Below, piece after piece: positions 1 to 12,366 of a stretch of 64,000 bases of DNA. The stretch lies in contig NC_135560.1 of NCBI RefSeq assembly GCF_964340395.1, positions 1,793,501 to 1,857,500 on the forward strand. The letters are read 5' to 3'. The notes under the pieces are model-generated. The model saw only the letters and a list, made by a program, of their open reading frames with translations. It did no database searches and was not told the origin of the DNA. The DNA is from Glandiceps talaboti (lineage: Eukaryota > Hemichordata > Enteropneusta > Spengelidae). Numbering within the stretch: position 1 is the stretch's first letter; every line of letters starts with the position of its first letter. Position numbers and translations under genes: made by a program.

Positions 1-149
1 TGTGTGAAGGTGTCACTTACTTGCTTTAGTGATAATCTTTTAATCCTAATTAGGGGGCCGTTAGTTATGTACGACATTGCGATGTTACATTTGATCACAT
101 AAAGTAACGTGATATTTGGCCCAGAGATACATCCCATTATTATTAGGCC

Positions 150-1440
150 AGAAGAAATAAAACAGCTGTTCAAAAGGCAACCTAACCTATTACATTAGGT
201 AGGTAGGTCGATATCTTTTTAATTTTTTTTAACAACGCTTGACAACTATACAAAAACAAACCATATATAATGATGGCAAAACATTTCAGGTTGAGTTTAT
301 ATAGTATTTATTCAGTCATTCTGATTTTATCTCTTGCAGTTTGTCTGCATGGCAATCAGTTTCCATCAGTTTTACAGTTAGGAAATGTACACAATTTATG
401 GTTATACAAATGTTGTAGCTCCTCTCACCCTCTCCTGTTAAGACCTGCCAAATGAAACTCCAGAATTATTTAGCTACCCCTTCGTACCATATATGGTACA
501 ATGATGCATTAAAATATCAGTGATAACCAACTACAATAACAGTCCTAACGAGATTACTTCACAAGGAATGTGCATTTCACATGCCTAGGGAGATGTCTCA
601 TAATGAGCTCTAACCTATACAGGGAGGTATTTAGCCAGCCACCTTCCATCAACCAAGAGTTGTATCAAAGTCCTTTGGAAATCGTGTTTTCTACTATGCT
701 GCACTGAAGCTTTGGAACAATCTCCCATGTCACATCAGACAATACACATCAATTGACACTTTCACACACAACTTGAAAACTCACCTTTTTCACCCAAATT
801 TACAGTGTGTAATCTGAACTGAATTACTCTTACTAACATTTGTTGAGATTTGTTTTGCATGTCTGTCTTAGTTGAATGTTTTTTGATTATAATACAATGT
901 AGGAGGCCATTTAGAGGCTTAAAATATCAAACCATAGACATATATTAAAGTCTTACAATGCTTACAGTCGTATGTATCAAAATATCAGAATTGAGAGACA
1001 ATAATGCTATGCGATATATATTATCTGGCTATGAGGTGTATTTTGCTGTGGCAAAGCTGGAAGATAATTTGCGGATGTGCACTTGGTAAATGACTTTTCC
1101 TGAAGTTTGGTTCCAAAAAATCATATAAAGAGCAAAACATTTAAAGACTTTCAAACTATCAGAATTTTGAATGATAGCTGAGCCCCCTTCCTATAATGGT
1201 CCTAAAGTTTTGCTCATTCCTGGATTTGACTCAGATATATTGTTAAATGTATTATTCAGAAAATATAAAGATATCCCATAATTTTGAAACAAAGTGTGCA
1301 TTTAACTAGCATGCGAAGCCCGCACGAGGACATACATATTGCTCATCACCAAAAAAAGATTTAAATGCCAAAAATATGGGTAGGTCGGGCCCAGCTTTTT
1401 TATTTTTCAAACAACTTTTTTATTTTTTCTGGCCCTGAGG
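150..1440 (+). repeat. Dispersed repeat, plus-oriented copy of a long-range inverted pair
   Basis: Segments 150-630 and about 1200-1440 match, in inverted order and orientation, 39170-39665 and 38824-39010. Landmarks shared by both are GGCCAGAA...AACAGCTGTTCAA, AACAAACCATATATAA, GATGTCTCATAATGAGCTCT and TTTTGAAACAAAGTGTGCAT. The middle (about 630-1200) is extra in this copy and includes the LINE fragment. Family identity unknown. Confidence 0.6.
635..817 (+). pseudogene. LINE reverse-transcriptase C-terminal fragment
   Basis: An open stretch from after a TAG at 632 to TGA 815-817 reads FHQPRVVSKSFGNRVFYYAA then LKLWNNLPCHIRQYTSIDTF and KTHLFHP. This is the characteristic C-terminal tail of CR1/L2/Jockey-type polyproteins (consensus idea: FAAPKLWNSLP...FKTHLF). 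Only the tail is present. It sits inside a larger dispersed repeat whose inverted relative at 38.8-39.7 kb lacks it, so it was probably inserted there. Confidence 0.6.
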
Positions 1441-1638
1441 TATATACCATATTTTCCATTACTGTTTCGGATAAGAGAGATCTTCTCTCTACTATAAGAT
1501 AAAGGTTTCATTTATATTTTAGCTTATGACAGATTTGATTTCACCACAGAGAGTGCAGGCCTAAATTTACACAATAAACATAACAAATAACAAAAATCAT
1601 CCCCACTCAGAAAATTATCAAATATATAAAAAACAATA

Positions 1639-1748
1639 TTTGTATTATCAAAGTGGACAATCCTGTGACTTTACAATGACTATTGTAATAATATCTGTAT
1701 TATCAAAGTGGACAATCCTGTGACTTTACAATGACTATTGTAATAATA
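1639..1748. repeat. 55-bp direct tandem duplication
   Basis: Two nearly identical 55-bp copies (TGTATTATCAAAGTGGACAA is found at 1641 and again at 1696). The high identity suggests a recent duplication. Confidence 0.85.
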
Positions 1749-1769
1749 TTTGACTATGTACAGTATAAA

Positions 1770-2215
1770 TGCATGGGTACAGATTGGCCTGAAATTTGGT
1801 GGAAATGTTATTGGAGGTGTTTTGTTTAAGAATTGTTTGTGACATGATGATCCCATCAGTGATATGCAAATTAGGGCTAAAAATATGTCATTTTGGTCAA
1901 AGCAAATTGGGCTGAACTGTAATTGGGATGCATCTGGTGGTGTATAGATGAGGAAATATTAAGCATATAATTATATCATGAGTAATATGCAAATTAGGTG
2001 TAAATATGTGAATTTTTGGTCAAAAACTTATATCTCAAAAAATACTTGGTCAATGAGTCTGAAACTTCTTGAGATGTTTCTGCAAGTGTTGTTTTTCAGA
2101 TTTTCAAAATATTTTGACACAATTGGCCCTAGCAACCATGACCATGCCCTTGGCAACAACCAAATGGCAGTATTTTTTGGTCAAATAGCAAAATGCTTTG
2201 ACTCAGCCTAGAAAT
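1770..2215 (+). mobile_element. Family A element, partial copy
   Basis: Contains the repeated module with GATCCCATCAGTGATATGCA, then the GACACAATTGGCCCTAGCAA region. No terminal hairpin is visible, so the copy is truncated at both ends. See the copy at 43485-44800 for the full structure. Confidence 0.6.
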
Positions 2216-2399
2216 GAAAGGTTAATGTGTTATTGATGCAATAAAATCATTAAATCTTTTATGGGCTACTTTACATCTCAATATCAATGGCATCAAGATT
2301 AACCTCTGTTTAAGGTTGCTTGGAAATGCTATCAGCTGAATTAAATCATAGACAATGTCTATGATTAAAGCAGGTTCATTCATGCTATAGACATGATAA

Positions 2400-2930
2400 A
2401 GAATCTTGTTCGGGTCAAAAAGTGTGATTTTTGGTCAAAAAACTTAAACTCAAAAACTACTGGGCAGATCAGTGTGAAATTTGGTGGGAACATTCTTAGG
2501 CGTATTTAGATTAAGAATTATGCAGGACATGATAATTCCATCAGTGATATGCAAATTAGCTATTAAAATGTGTCTTTTTGGTCAAAAATCTTTAATTCCA
2601 AAACTGGTGAGCAGATTGGGCTGAAATTTAATGGGGATGGATCTAGGGGTGTATATATGAAGAAATATTAAGCATATATTATAGTGATCTCATCAGTGAT
2701 ATGCAAATTAGGTGTAAATATGTAAATTTTGGTCAAAAACATATCTCCAAAAGTACTTGGTGAGTGAGACTGAAACTTGGTGAGATGTTTCTAGAAGCGT
2801 TATTCTGCAGATTTTCTTCAAAACATTTCGACACAATTGGCCCTAGCAGCCATGACCACACCCTTAGCAACAACCAAATGGCAGTATATTTTGGTCAAAT
2901 AACAATGTCATCTGGGAGGCAAGTGAGTAA
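2400..2930 (+). mobile_element. Family A element, partial copy
   Basis: A second plus-oriented copy in direct succession with the previous one: three diverged modules (TCAGTGATATGCAAATTAG twice), then the CCCTAGCAGCCATGACCACA core. A (GT)n microsatellite follows at 2962-3008. Confidence 0.6.
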
Positions 2931-2952
2931 AAAATTAAAAAAATAAAAATGT

Positions 2953-2961
<9 letters not shown>

Positions 2962-3008
<47 letters not shown>
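2962..3008. repeat. (GT)n microsatellite
   Basis: About 23 uninterrupted GT units. Confidence 0.95.
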
Positions 3009-3010
<2 letters not shown>

Positions 3011-3215
3011 ATTTGCACTACACAGTTTCTAATTACATTGTGTTGTATATGACATATGTAACCTGTCAATATTCTTGTATTTTAATTGGGTTGTGAGACC
3101 TTCAGATGTTATTTTGCTCAATTATATATTTGAGTTATTTGTAGTTTTTAGCCTGCAAAGGTGACCATCGGAAGGGGCCATTAGTGTAGTATTACATTGG
3201 TTCCATCCGTGTGCC

Positions 3216-5587
3216 TGTCTGTGTTCTGTATCTCTATATTAATAAATTTGGTGTGTGTTCTGTATCTCTATATTAATAAATTTGGTGTGTGTTCTGTATC
3301 TCTATATTAATAAATTTGATGTGTTCTGTATCTCTATATTAATAAATTTGGTCTGTGTTCTGTATCTCTATATTAATAAATTTGATGTGTTCTGTATCTC
3401 TATATTAATAAATTTGGTGTGTGTTCTGTATCTCTATATTAATAAATTTGGTGTGTGTTCTGTATCTCTATATTAATAAATTTGATGTGTTCTGTATCTC
3501 TATATTAATAAATTTGATGTGTTCTGTATCTCTATATTAATAAATTTGGTGTGTGTTCTGTATCTCTATATTAATAAATTTGATGTGTGTTCTGTATCTC
3601 TATATTAATAAATTTGGTGTGTTCTGTATCTCTATATTAATAAATTTGGTGTGTGTTCTGTATCTCTATATTAATAAATTTGATGTGTTCTGTATCTCTA
3701 TATTAATAAATTTGATGTGTTCTGTATCTCTATATTAATAAATTTGGTGTGTGTTCTGTATCTCTATATTAATAAATTTGGTGTGTGTTCTGTATCTCTA
3801 TATTAATAAATTTGGTGTGTGTTCTGTATCTCTATATTAATAAATTTGATGTGTTCTGTATCTCTATATTAATAAATTTGATGTGTTCTGTATCTCTATA
3901 TTAATAAATTTGGTGTGTGTTCTGTATCTCTATATTAATAAATTTGGTGTGTTCTGTATCTCTATATTAATAAATTTGGTGTGTGTTCTGTATCTCTATA
4001 TTAATAAATTTGGTGTGTGTTCTGTATCTCTATATTAATAAATTTGATGTGTTCTGTATCTCTATATTAATAAATTTGATGTGTTCTGTATCTCTATATT
4101 AATAAATTTGGTGTGTGTTCTGTATCTCTATATTAATAAATTTGATGTGTTCTGTATCTCTATATTAATAAATTTGGTGTGTTCTGTATCTCTATATTAA
4201 TAAATTTGGTGTGTTCTGTATCTCTATATTAATAAATTTGATGTGTTCTGTATCTCTATATTAATAAATTTGGTGTGTGTTCTGTATCTCTATATTAATA
4301 AATTTGGTGTGTTCTGTATCTCTATATTAATAAATTTGGTGTGTTCTGTATCTCTATATTAATAAATTTGATGTGTTCTGTATCTCTATATTAATAAATT
4401 TGATGTGTTCTCTATCTCTATATTAATAAATTTGGTGTGTTCTGTATCTCTATATTAATAAATTTGGTGTGTTCTGTATCTCTATATTAATAAATTTGGT
4501 GTGTGTTCTGTATCTCTATATTAATAAATTTGATGTGTGTTCTGTATCTCTATATTAATAAATTTGGTGTGTGTTCTGTATCTCTATATTAATAAATTTG
4601 ATGTGTTCTGTATCTCTATATTAATAAATTTGGTGTGTGTTCTGTATCTCTATATTAATAAATTTGGTGTGTGTTCTGTATCTCTATATTAATAAATTTG
4701 ATGTGTTCTGTATCTCTATATTAATAAATTTGGTGTGTGTTCTGTATCTCTATATTAATAAATTTGGTGTGTGTTCTGTATCTCTATATTAATAAATTTG
4801 GTGTGTTCTGTATCTCTATATTAATAAATTTGGTGTGTGTTCTGTATCTCTATATTAATAAATTTGGTGTGTGTTCTGTATCTCTATATTAATAAATTTG
4901 ATGTGTTCTGTATCTCTATATTAATAAATTTGATGTGTTCTGTATCTCTATATTAATAAATTTGGTGTGTGTTCTGTATCTCTATATTAATAAATTTGGT
5001 GTGTTCTGTATCTCTATATTAATAAATTTGGTGTGTTCTGTATCTCTATATTAATAAATTTGGTGTGTTCTGTATCTCTATATTAATAAATTTGATGTGT
5101 CCTGTATCTCTATATTAATAAATTTGGTGTGTGTTCTGTATCTCTATATTAATAAATTTGGTGTGTTCTGTATCTCTATATTAATAAATTTGGTGTGTTC
5201 TGTATCTCTATATTAATACATTTGATGTGTTCTGTATCTCTATATTAATAAATTTGATGTGTTCTGTATCTCTATATTAATAAATTTGGTGTGTTCTGTA
5301 TCTCTATATTAATAAATTTGATGTGTTCTGTATCTCTATATTAATAAATTTGGTGTGTGTTCTGTATCTCTATATTAATAAATTTGATGTGTGTTCTGTA
5401 TCTCTATATTAATAAATTTGGTGTGTGTTCTGTATCTCTATATTAATAAATTTGGTGTGTTCTGTATCTCTATATTAATAAATTTGGTGTGTTCTGTATC
5501 TCTATATTAATAAATTTGGTGTGTGTTCTGTATCTCTATATTAATAAATTTGGTGTGTGTTCTGTATCTCTATATTAATAAATTTGA
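3216..5587 (+). repeat. 32/34-bp minisatellite, about 70 copies
   Basis: Near-perfect head-to-tail repeats of TTCTGTATCTCTATATTAAT followed by AAATTTGRTGTG or AAATTTGRTGTGTG, giving 32-bp and 34-bp units in irregular order. The two variable features are G/A after TTTG and one extra TG. Each unit carries AATAAA followed by a GT-rich stretch. Apparent open frames (FCISILINL...) are by-products of the repeat. Nothing else lies in this stretch. Confidence 0.95.
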
Positions 5588-6954
5588 AATTGACATTTTC
5601 CTTGTAAGTGTCAAAAGAATTAAAACAGGATTGCCGATCTGGTCAAAGAGGATCTTGACTGTTTTTAACTCCGCTGTCAGTGAGGTGGATTTCACATTTA
5701 ATTAGATTTAGTGGTGAGTTTATAGTTTACTATTCAATATGGTATAGCTATTGAAATAAAAGTGACTTTTGATCATTTGACTTAAAATGGTATTGTTAGA
5801 ATTACAGAATTAATGATAAAATGCACACCTTTGGAGATTTTTCTGCAAAGAAAATCACAAATTTTCACTGACGTGTTTTCAGCATATTAAATATAGGAAT
5901 AACTACAATACATAAATGTTAGAATATGATTGTCAGACAATTTGCATGGAATCTAGACTGTAAGATATGTCGTCTTGTTAATTCTGCCCTCACCGGCCAA
6001 CCGATATGTGAGGGCGCCCCACCATGGTGTACTTTACATGTACACACTAAATTGAATCTTGACAATTTTTACATTCTGTTTGGGACTACCTGCATGTTGC
6101 ACATTAATTTTGTTCTAGAGATCATGTCCATGTTACTCCTGGTAATTTCAAGCTTTGATCAGCAAAAGAGAGGACATTAAAAGTAGTGACACCATTGCCT
6201 GAATAAATTACTTTTTAATAGTGTGTCTAGTCTGACTGGTATAGTTTGATTTGCTTAAGTCTAGGGAATGGTGAAATGGAGGATAATAGACTTTAGAATA
6301 ATAAAACAGTTTAAACAGACTGACATTCTCTCACCTTTGAGGTGTAATTGTGGGGTGTTGCAAAATTTAAACCAAATATAGGTTATCTTTGGTTAGATGA
6401 TTATTAAGATGCTATTGTCATTATAAAATACTGTGTATAAACAAATATATAATCTTATATTCCCTAGATTGACGATTTGATAATTCATTGAGGAAAAAGA
6501 CCTAGAATCTCTCAATATTTGAATTCCCTGTGTCAAAATCCTTCTAAAAATCACTTACTATATATTCATAAATAAAGTTTGCTAGGAACAAGCAACTTCA
6601 ACAAAGCATAATTCTTCTGAAACTGCAGTGATTTTGATTCTGACTGCACGGCAGTATTCGTTTCTGGTCATAGACTACACTTACTAACCTTTAAACTTTT
6701 CTGATAGAAACTCCAAGTCAATTGTAAAAAACCATAAAGTCACAAAGTATCGTTTTGCACAATGTTCAGCACTCTTCTGAGAGAGTTTCAAACAAAATAC
6801 ATGCTTGAAGGGTGAGTGTGACAGTAGGAAGAGGGTTGAAGAGCCCCATTCATACCTAATACAATAGGAATTGCTAGTCTGTTCTCTCAGACAAGTAAGC
6901 CTGTGGTTCTCTACATCGCTCCAACATGAAACTTAAAGCTTGCACTCTTCATGT
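5588..6954. other. Intergenic, no feature recognised
   Basis: AT-rich unique-looking sequence downstream of the minisatellite. No convincing ORF, RNA gene or repeat seen on either strand. Confidence 0.5.
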
Positions 6955-7349
6955 ATATAGCACAATTACTGAAAATCATTAATTATGCAAATAACTTATT
7001 AAAAGTTACATAAACAAACTTTTCAGTACATGTACCCTTTCTTATGTTTGAAGTATGTTCCAAATTCAATTGAATTTGAAGTGTGTATTCTGAAGATATA
7101 GCCTAATTACCGAGTCATTAAAACTACAAGCTATATTATCAGCCTTTATGATACATACTTTGTTATCATCAATGTATGTACCAAATTATACTGAATTTGA
7201 AATGTACATTCTTAAGATATAGTCTAATATTAAAGAAAACAATTCTTTATGTAAATTGCTGAAAACCTAATCAGTTCTAGCCATTACCCTAAAGAATGTG
7301 TACCAAATTTCGTTTGAATTGAGCCAGCATTTTTTGAGAAAACAATGAC

Positions 7350-7396
<47 letters not shown>

Positions 7397-7440
7397 CACA
7401 CTTTTCATCTATAATATATAACCTTCCTTACAGAAGGTAA
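6955..7440 (-). mobile_element. Family D modular repeat with CAGA microsatellite
   Basis: Three diverged modules of roughly 120-130 bp built on GATATAGCCTAATTACCGA, ATTAATTATGCAAAT and a CCAAATT-GAATTTGAA segment, ending in (CAGA)n at 7350-7396. Related modules occur at 8270-8345, 9680-9880 and 10566-10790. Function and class unknown; orientation is arbitrary. Confidence 0.5.
7350..7396. repeat. (CAGA)n microsatellite
   Basis: About 11 CAGA units at the end of the family D copy. Confidence 0.95.
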
Positions 7441-7904
7441 AAATGTCAACTCATATCTGCTACTGAGGCAGGAATACAATTTGTTGATATTTACCTTTAT
7501 TCCTCAAATGTAAGTATACAACAAGTTTGAGATAAAACAATTCATTCAAAATATAAAGCAAAATGTTCATGTGTCAAGTGAAACCTGGCTATATTTGAAC
7601 CATATTGTCAAATAAACAATTACAATAAGGTTCTTTCCTTGGCTATTTAACTGCAGGAACTAGCTTAGCCTATGTTTCTAACTTTATTACATCAATAATG
7701 AAAACTGTGCCAATGTTGTTGAACCACAACTGCATCCTCTGTAAGCATTTTGAGGAAGTTTAAGAAATGGGACATCACTTAGCCAACATGGGTTGATTGT
7801 ATCCAGTACAAGATACAGTTGTTTGTCCGAGTATGCCAATGTTTGCAAAGCATGTTTGTGTTTATCACAATGCTTATTTACCCATTGATGTCGCTACCTT
7901 TGAA

Positions 7905-8070
7905 ATAAATGGCATTTGTTTGTTTGTTTGGTTGTTGCTATGCACATATTTGTTGCTAGGCATATTTGCCCACTTATTGAATATTTGTTCACACATTTAT
8001 CCATCATTTTTTAAATGGGCCGAGTCATTTGCCTGTTAATGTGGGTATGGCCCTTGTTGCTATACGTACA
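7905..8070 (-). mobile_element. Family A core fragment
   Basis: Contains GGTTGTTGCTATGCACATAT, GTTGCTAGGCATATTTGCC and a repeat of the TTGCTAT motif, the minus-oriented AGCAACA core modules of family A. No termini. Confidence 0.45.
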
Positions 8071-8209
8071 TATTATGTAAAGGTCCAAAATGTTTTGTTC
8101 ATTTGACTACCTACCATTCTTGTTATCTTTGTAATAGACTCCCATTTTCCTGGTACTATGGGTAAAGTCATGATGAAAATAGTTGTGCCCTTGTGTCTTC
8201 AACTATGCC

Positions 8210-8570
8210 CCTAATCTTGACTCGCTCACTATGAACCTCCTATCAAACTTCAGCAGCATCTTTTTGGTGGTTTCTGAGTTTACATTATGAAATGCATTCT
8301 TAAGATATTGCCTAATTTAGACAAAAAACATTCTTTATGCAAATGACTGTTTATTGTATTTTTACCAAAACCTGACAAGTCTTCAATTGAAGACATAGAT
8401 ACCAACAGGTGTGTGTTATATGGCAAAGTTGTTGTGCAAATCTGAAAGGTGTCTCCAGATACAAAACTTCATAATTTATTGACCAATTTGCTATTTGACC
8501 TTGATTATGGAGATCAAAGTCAAAGGTCAAGGTATAACCAGATTTAAACTGAATGCCTCTCGTAAGGGCA
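8210..8570 (-). mobile_element. Family B element, partial copy
   Basis: Reads as the 3' part of family B on the minus strand: TTGACCTTTGACTTTGATCT, the GAGACACC-TTCAGATTTGCACAA segment and the terminal TCTTCAATTGAAGAC palindrome. See 41945-42835 for a fuller copy. Confidence 0.5.
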
Positions 8571-8906
8571 AAACCATGGATTTTTGGGCCTACCCACATT
8601 GTTGGAATACAAAATTCTGAGTTTAATATAGCTATCATACATGATGTACCCCTTAATTGGAAAATTAATTACGTTAAACTTTATGAAGCTTCCATAGGTA
8701 GAGAGTCGTCTTTATTTATGACTAGGTGGGGGGTTGGGGGGTCAGAGGAATTGCTTTGAAAATCCCAAATATTTCAGTAACCTCCCCTCCCCCTGCCCTT
8801 GACACACAATTTTTACTATGTAACCCCCCCCCCCCACCATTTTAGTCATAACTGCTAATGGCTTTCTACAAACATTACACAAATTGAGGTTGAGTGTTCC
8901 ACTGAG

Positions 8907-9004
8907 ACATACATACACACACACACACATACACACACACACATACACACACACATACACACACACATACACACACACACACATACATACATACATACAT
9001 ACAT
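8907..9004. repeat. (CA)n/(ATAC)n compound microsatellite
   Basis: Runs of CACA interrupted by ATAC, ending in seven or so CATA units. Translations on either strand (Cys/Val/Tyr or His/Thr rich) are artefacts. Confidence 0.95.
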
Positions 9005-9679
9005 ATTTCAAAGGGAAGAGGAAACAATGAGTACAGCTTATTCCCAAGGTAGCTAGTAAAATTATAAATTAGGCGGTACAAGTTGAATCAAAGTTTATGG
9101 GAGGCAAGTACTGGAGGGGGTTTCCCCTTTTTGAATTTCAAGGACTACTGTCAGAGATTTATTTTCAGCTCACCAAGTTACCATATCATCCCAGTATCTG
9201 GTATGCTTTCACTGACTGACATACATGTATAATGAACACTGATATTCTAGATGAGTTGATCCTATTTGGTCAGACTTTGCCCTCCTGTGTGGCTTCAGCT
9301 GTTTATTTCTTTAACCAGGTTAATCCTTAATACTTTTTATAAATTAATGATTTAATTGTTTCATGTAACAGAACTCAATGTACTAGTAACAGTTTCATCA
9401 ATTTGTGTTACAGATTGTTATGGTCTACTGTACTGGCTTCACAAAAAATACATGTATATATCGAATGTGCACGTGTATGCATTTTCATAGGGGTTATGTA
9501 TACGCAATATGCACTGAAAAATTCTAAAAGAAAAAACACTGTGTTAATAAATCACTTGCATAATTATGTGTATATATGTGTGTTCTATACTTCAGTGTTA
9601 GCAAAAATTTTGAGTACCCCCCACCCCGTTTTGAGTGAACCCCCCCCCCCCCCCCATCATAAATAATGACGGCTCTCTA

Positions 9680-9884
9680 ATAACATAATGCCTAATTATT
9701 AAAACATTAATTATGCAAATTAACCATTTAGCCAATAAGTTATATCAAGCTTTAAATGACACATGCACTTCTTTATCAATAAATACATGTACTAAATTAT
9801 CTGAAATATGACGTTTCACTCTTACAATATAACCTAATTACCGAAAATTATTAATCATGCAAATTAAGCATTAAAATTAAAATA
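9680..9884 (-). mobile_element. Family D fragment
   Basis: Contains CATTAATTATGCAAATTAAC and TATAACCTAATTACCGAAAA modules seen at 6955-7440. Confidence 0.4.
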
Positions 9885-10566
9885 GCACAAATGGTGTTGT
9901 AGCATAACTGTACTTGGATGTTGCTATGGGCATGGTCTTGTTGCTTGGCATATTAACATAATTTTTTAAATTCTTTATTCACTTACTGTTGTTATCCTTG
10001 TAATATGCATTATCACTTATGGGATCATCACATCATGGACAAAACCTTAAACTAAACACCCCTAAGAACACTCCCACCAAATTTCAGTAAAATCTGCTCA
10101 GTAGTTTTGGAATGATAGATTTTTTAACCCAAAAGACACTCTTTTAGCCTTAATTTCCACATCATTGATGAGATCATCATATCAAGAATACAATACCAAG
10201 ACTCAGTCCCAATCTGCTCAGTAATTTTGGGAATTACAGACTTTTGACAAAAAAGACACAATTTTAGACCTACTTTGCATATTACTGATGGGATCATCAT
10301 GTCATGAAAAATTCTTTAACCTAACACCCCAAGAACATTCCCACCAAATTTCAGGCCAATCTGCCCAGTTTTGAAGTTTAAGTTTTTTTTACCAAAAAAT
10401 CACATTGTTGATCCTAAACGCACATTTGTGATGCAATCATTTTTATTTGAACAATTTATTATCTAAACGCCCTAAGTAATGACCCCATCAAATACCAAGC
10501 CAATCAGTCTGGCAGTTTTTGACTTTAAGTTGTTTACACACATACACACACACACACACACACACT
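9885..10566 (-). mobile_element. Family A element, near full length
   Basis: Begins with the distal-end signature (AATAGCACAAATGGTGTTGTAG) at 9885, has one core module (GTTGCTATGGGCATGGTC), four diverged GATGGGATCATCA modules, and ends in (CA)n at 10535-10566. The AGCAC...GTGCT terminal hairpin is missing after the microsatellite. Confidence 0.6.
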
Positions 10567-10790
10567 TCAAAATTGAATTGTATGCAACTCAAAGATATGG
10601 CCTAATTAGTACAAACCATTAATTGTGCAAATGACTAATTAATGTTCATTGGATGGATGTTCACCAAAATCTAATCGTTACTGTCATTATCATATGGAAG
10701 ATGTGTAGCAAGTTCAATTAGAATCGATGCTGTAGTCTTTGAGATATTGCGTTCACAGACTGACAGACAGACATAAGCATAACATAAAAC
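10566..10790 (-). mobile_element. Family D fragment
   Basis: GATATGGCCTAATTAGTACA, ATTAATTGTGCAAATGA and a short CAGACAGACA tail, matching family D modules. Confidence 0.4.
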
Positions 10791-10834
10791 CCCTTTACAA
10801 AAGAAAACTGGCCTTTGGGTATAGATATTTAAAT

Positions 10835-11110
10835 GGAGTCTTTGTGTATTCCACAACTTCTTGTTTTAACATAGAAGGAAAACGTTTGGTCATTTCACCT
10901 TGAAAATGTGTATCAATGTCTCATCAGAAAGCTCGTCATTGATAATATGAGGGTAGACACTTGAATGATGTTTATATGTATCTTTTGGAGATACGCAAAA
11001 TTTGCTTTTCTATCACAATTATAGCTGTCAGGTACAGGTCAAGGCCACAAAATTAAGTGACTTACATATGCCTTACATATTCAAACCCACAGGCAGGTAG
11101 GCAACTCAAG
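10835..11110 (-). mobile_element. Family B fragment
   Basis: Minus-strand copy of the segment that reads GACACCATTCAAGTGTCTAC and GAGCTTTCTAATGAGACATT in fuller copies (41945-42835, 47140-48020). Confidence 0.45.
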
Positions 11111-11124
11111 AAAGCATTAAAAAA

Positions 11125-11368
11125 AATATGTTAATCTGCCTAGCAACAAAACCAATGCATGCAATATGCCTAGCAACAAGCCCACGCTCATAGCAACAGC
11201 TATATTATGTCTACTGCAAAATACAACAGGGATTAATAAACAAGTGAATAAACATTCAAAAAATGTATGCAAATTTGCCTAGCAACAAGACCACACCCAT
11301 AGATAGGCAAGTTAATAAATATTCAAAAAATATGTAAATATGCCTAGCAACAAGACCACGCCCATGGT
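11125..11368 (+). mobile_element. Family A core fragment, plus orientation
   Basis: Tandem modules of GCCTAGCAACAAGACCACGC with CAATAAACATTCAAAAAATG spacers. It abuts, head to head, the minus-oriented copy starting at 11369, making a large imperfect inverted repeat. Confidence 0.55.
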
Positions 11369-12366
11369 TGCTGAATGATTATCCAGGTGCCTATCCAGCC
11401 CTGTTGTTATCTTTGCAATACACGCAACTATTTGGCTGTTGCTATGGGTGTGGTCACATTGCTAGACAAATTTGCATGCATTTTTTGAATGTTCATTTGT
11501 CTATTAACTCCTGTTGTTATCTTTGCAATATATGCGATCATTTGGCTGTTGCTATGAACGTGGTATTGTTGCTAGGCAAATTTGCATACACTCTGTGAAT
11601 GTTTGCTCACTTGTCTAAGAATCCCTGTTTGTGATATGCACAATTGTTTGGTTGTTGCTATAGGCGTGGTCCTGGTTGCAAAGGATATTTGCATACATTT
11701 TCTGAATTTTTCTCTCCTACCAGACAATATTATTTAGCAAAATACACTGGCATTTGGTTGTTGCTAAGGGCGTGGTCATGGTTGCTAGGGCCAAATGTGT
11801 CAAAATGTTTTGAACAAAATCTGCAGAATAACACTTCTAAGAAACATCTCAAGTTTCAGTCTCGTTGACGAAGTACATTTAAGATGTAATTTTTTTACCA
11901 AAATTCACATTTTAATACCTAATTTGCATATAGCAGACGACATCATTATATGCTTAATATTTCTTTACCTAACACCCCTAGATGCATCCTCATTAAATTT
12001 CAGCCAAATCTGCTCAGTAGTTTTGGAATTACAGATTTTTGACCAAAAAGCCACATTTCTAGCCCTAATTTGCATATTACTGATGGAATCATGATGTCAT
12101 GAAAAAATCTTAATATACACACCCCACCAAATTTCAGAGCAATTTGCCTGGTAGTTTTTGCTATTAAGTTTTTTGACCAAAAATGACACTGTGCTGCGAT
12201 CATTTTGCCAATTTCCCAACTGGACACCAAAAGTAATGACCCCACCAAATACCAAGGCAATTGGATTGGTGGTTTTTGAGTTTAAGTCATCCACACACAA
12301 TCAGACAGACAGACAGACACTTTGCCATGCCTACAGCACTATTGAACCTTATCAGTTCAGTTGTGC
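11369..12366 (-). mobile_element. Family A element with terminal hairpin
   Basis: Minus orientation: four core modules with GTTGCTATGGGYGTGGTC, then GCAAATT...CTAATTTGCATATTACTGAT modules, (CAGA)n at 12302-12319 and the terminal hairpin AGCACTATTGAACC...GTTCAGTTGTGCT at 12335-12366. The GTGCC distal end is missing. Confidence 0.65.

Noticed and set aside
1978-2946. Short ORFs with FDTIGPSxHDHxLxNNQMAVxFGQI
   Set aside because: The same peptide appears twice only because both ORFs lie in copies of the family A repeat; frames are broken in other copies.
3255-3738. Open frames reading FCISILINLVCVLYLYINKF in repeats
   Set aside because: They are by-products of a 32/34-bp minisatellite whose units happen to lack stops in one frame; no gene signals.
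11368-11868. Leu/Cys-rich ORFs (LLLSLQYTQLFGCCYG and similar), also at 21502-21965 and 23790-24162
   Set aside because: All coincide with family A core modules on one strand; there is no start, splice or domain support.
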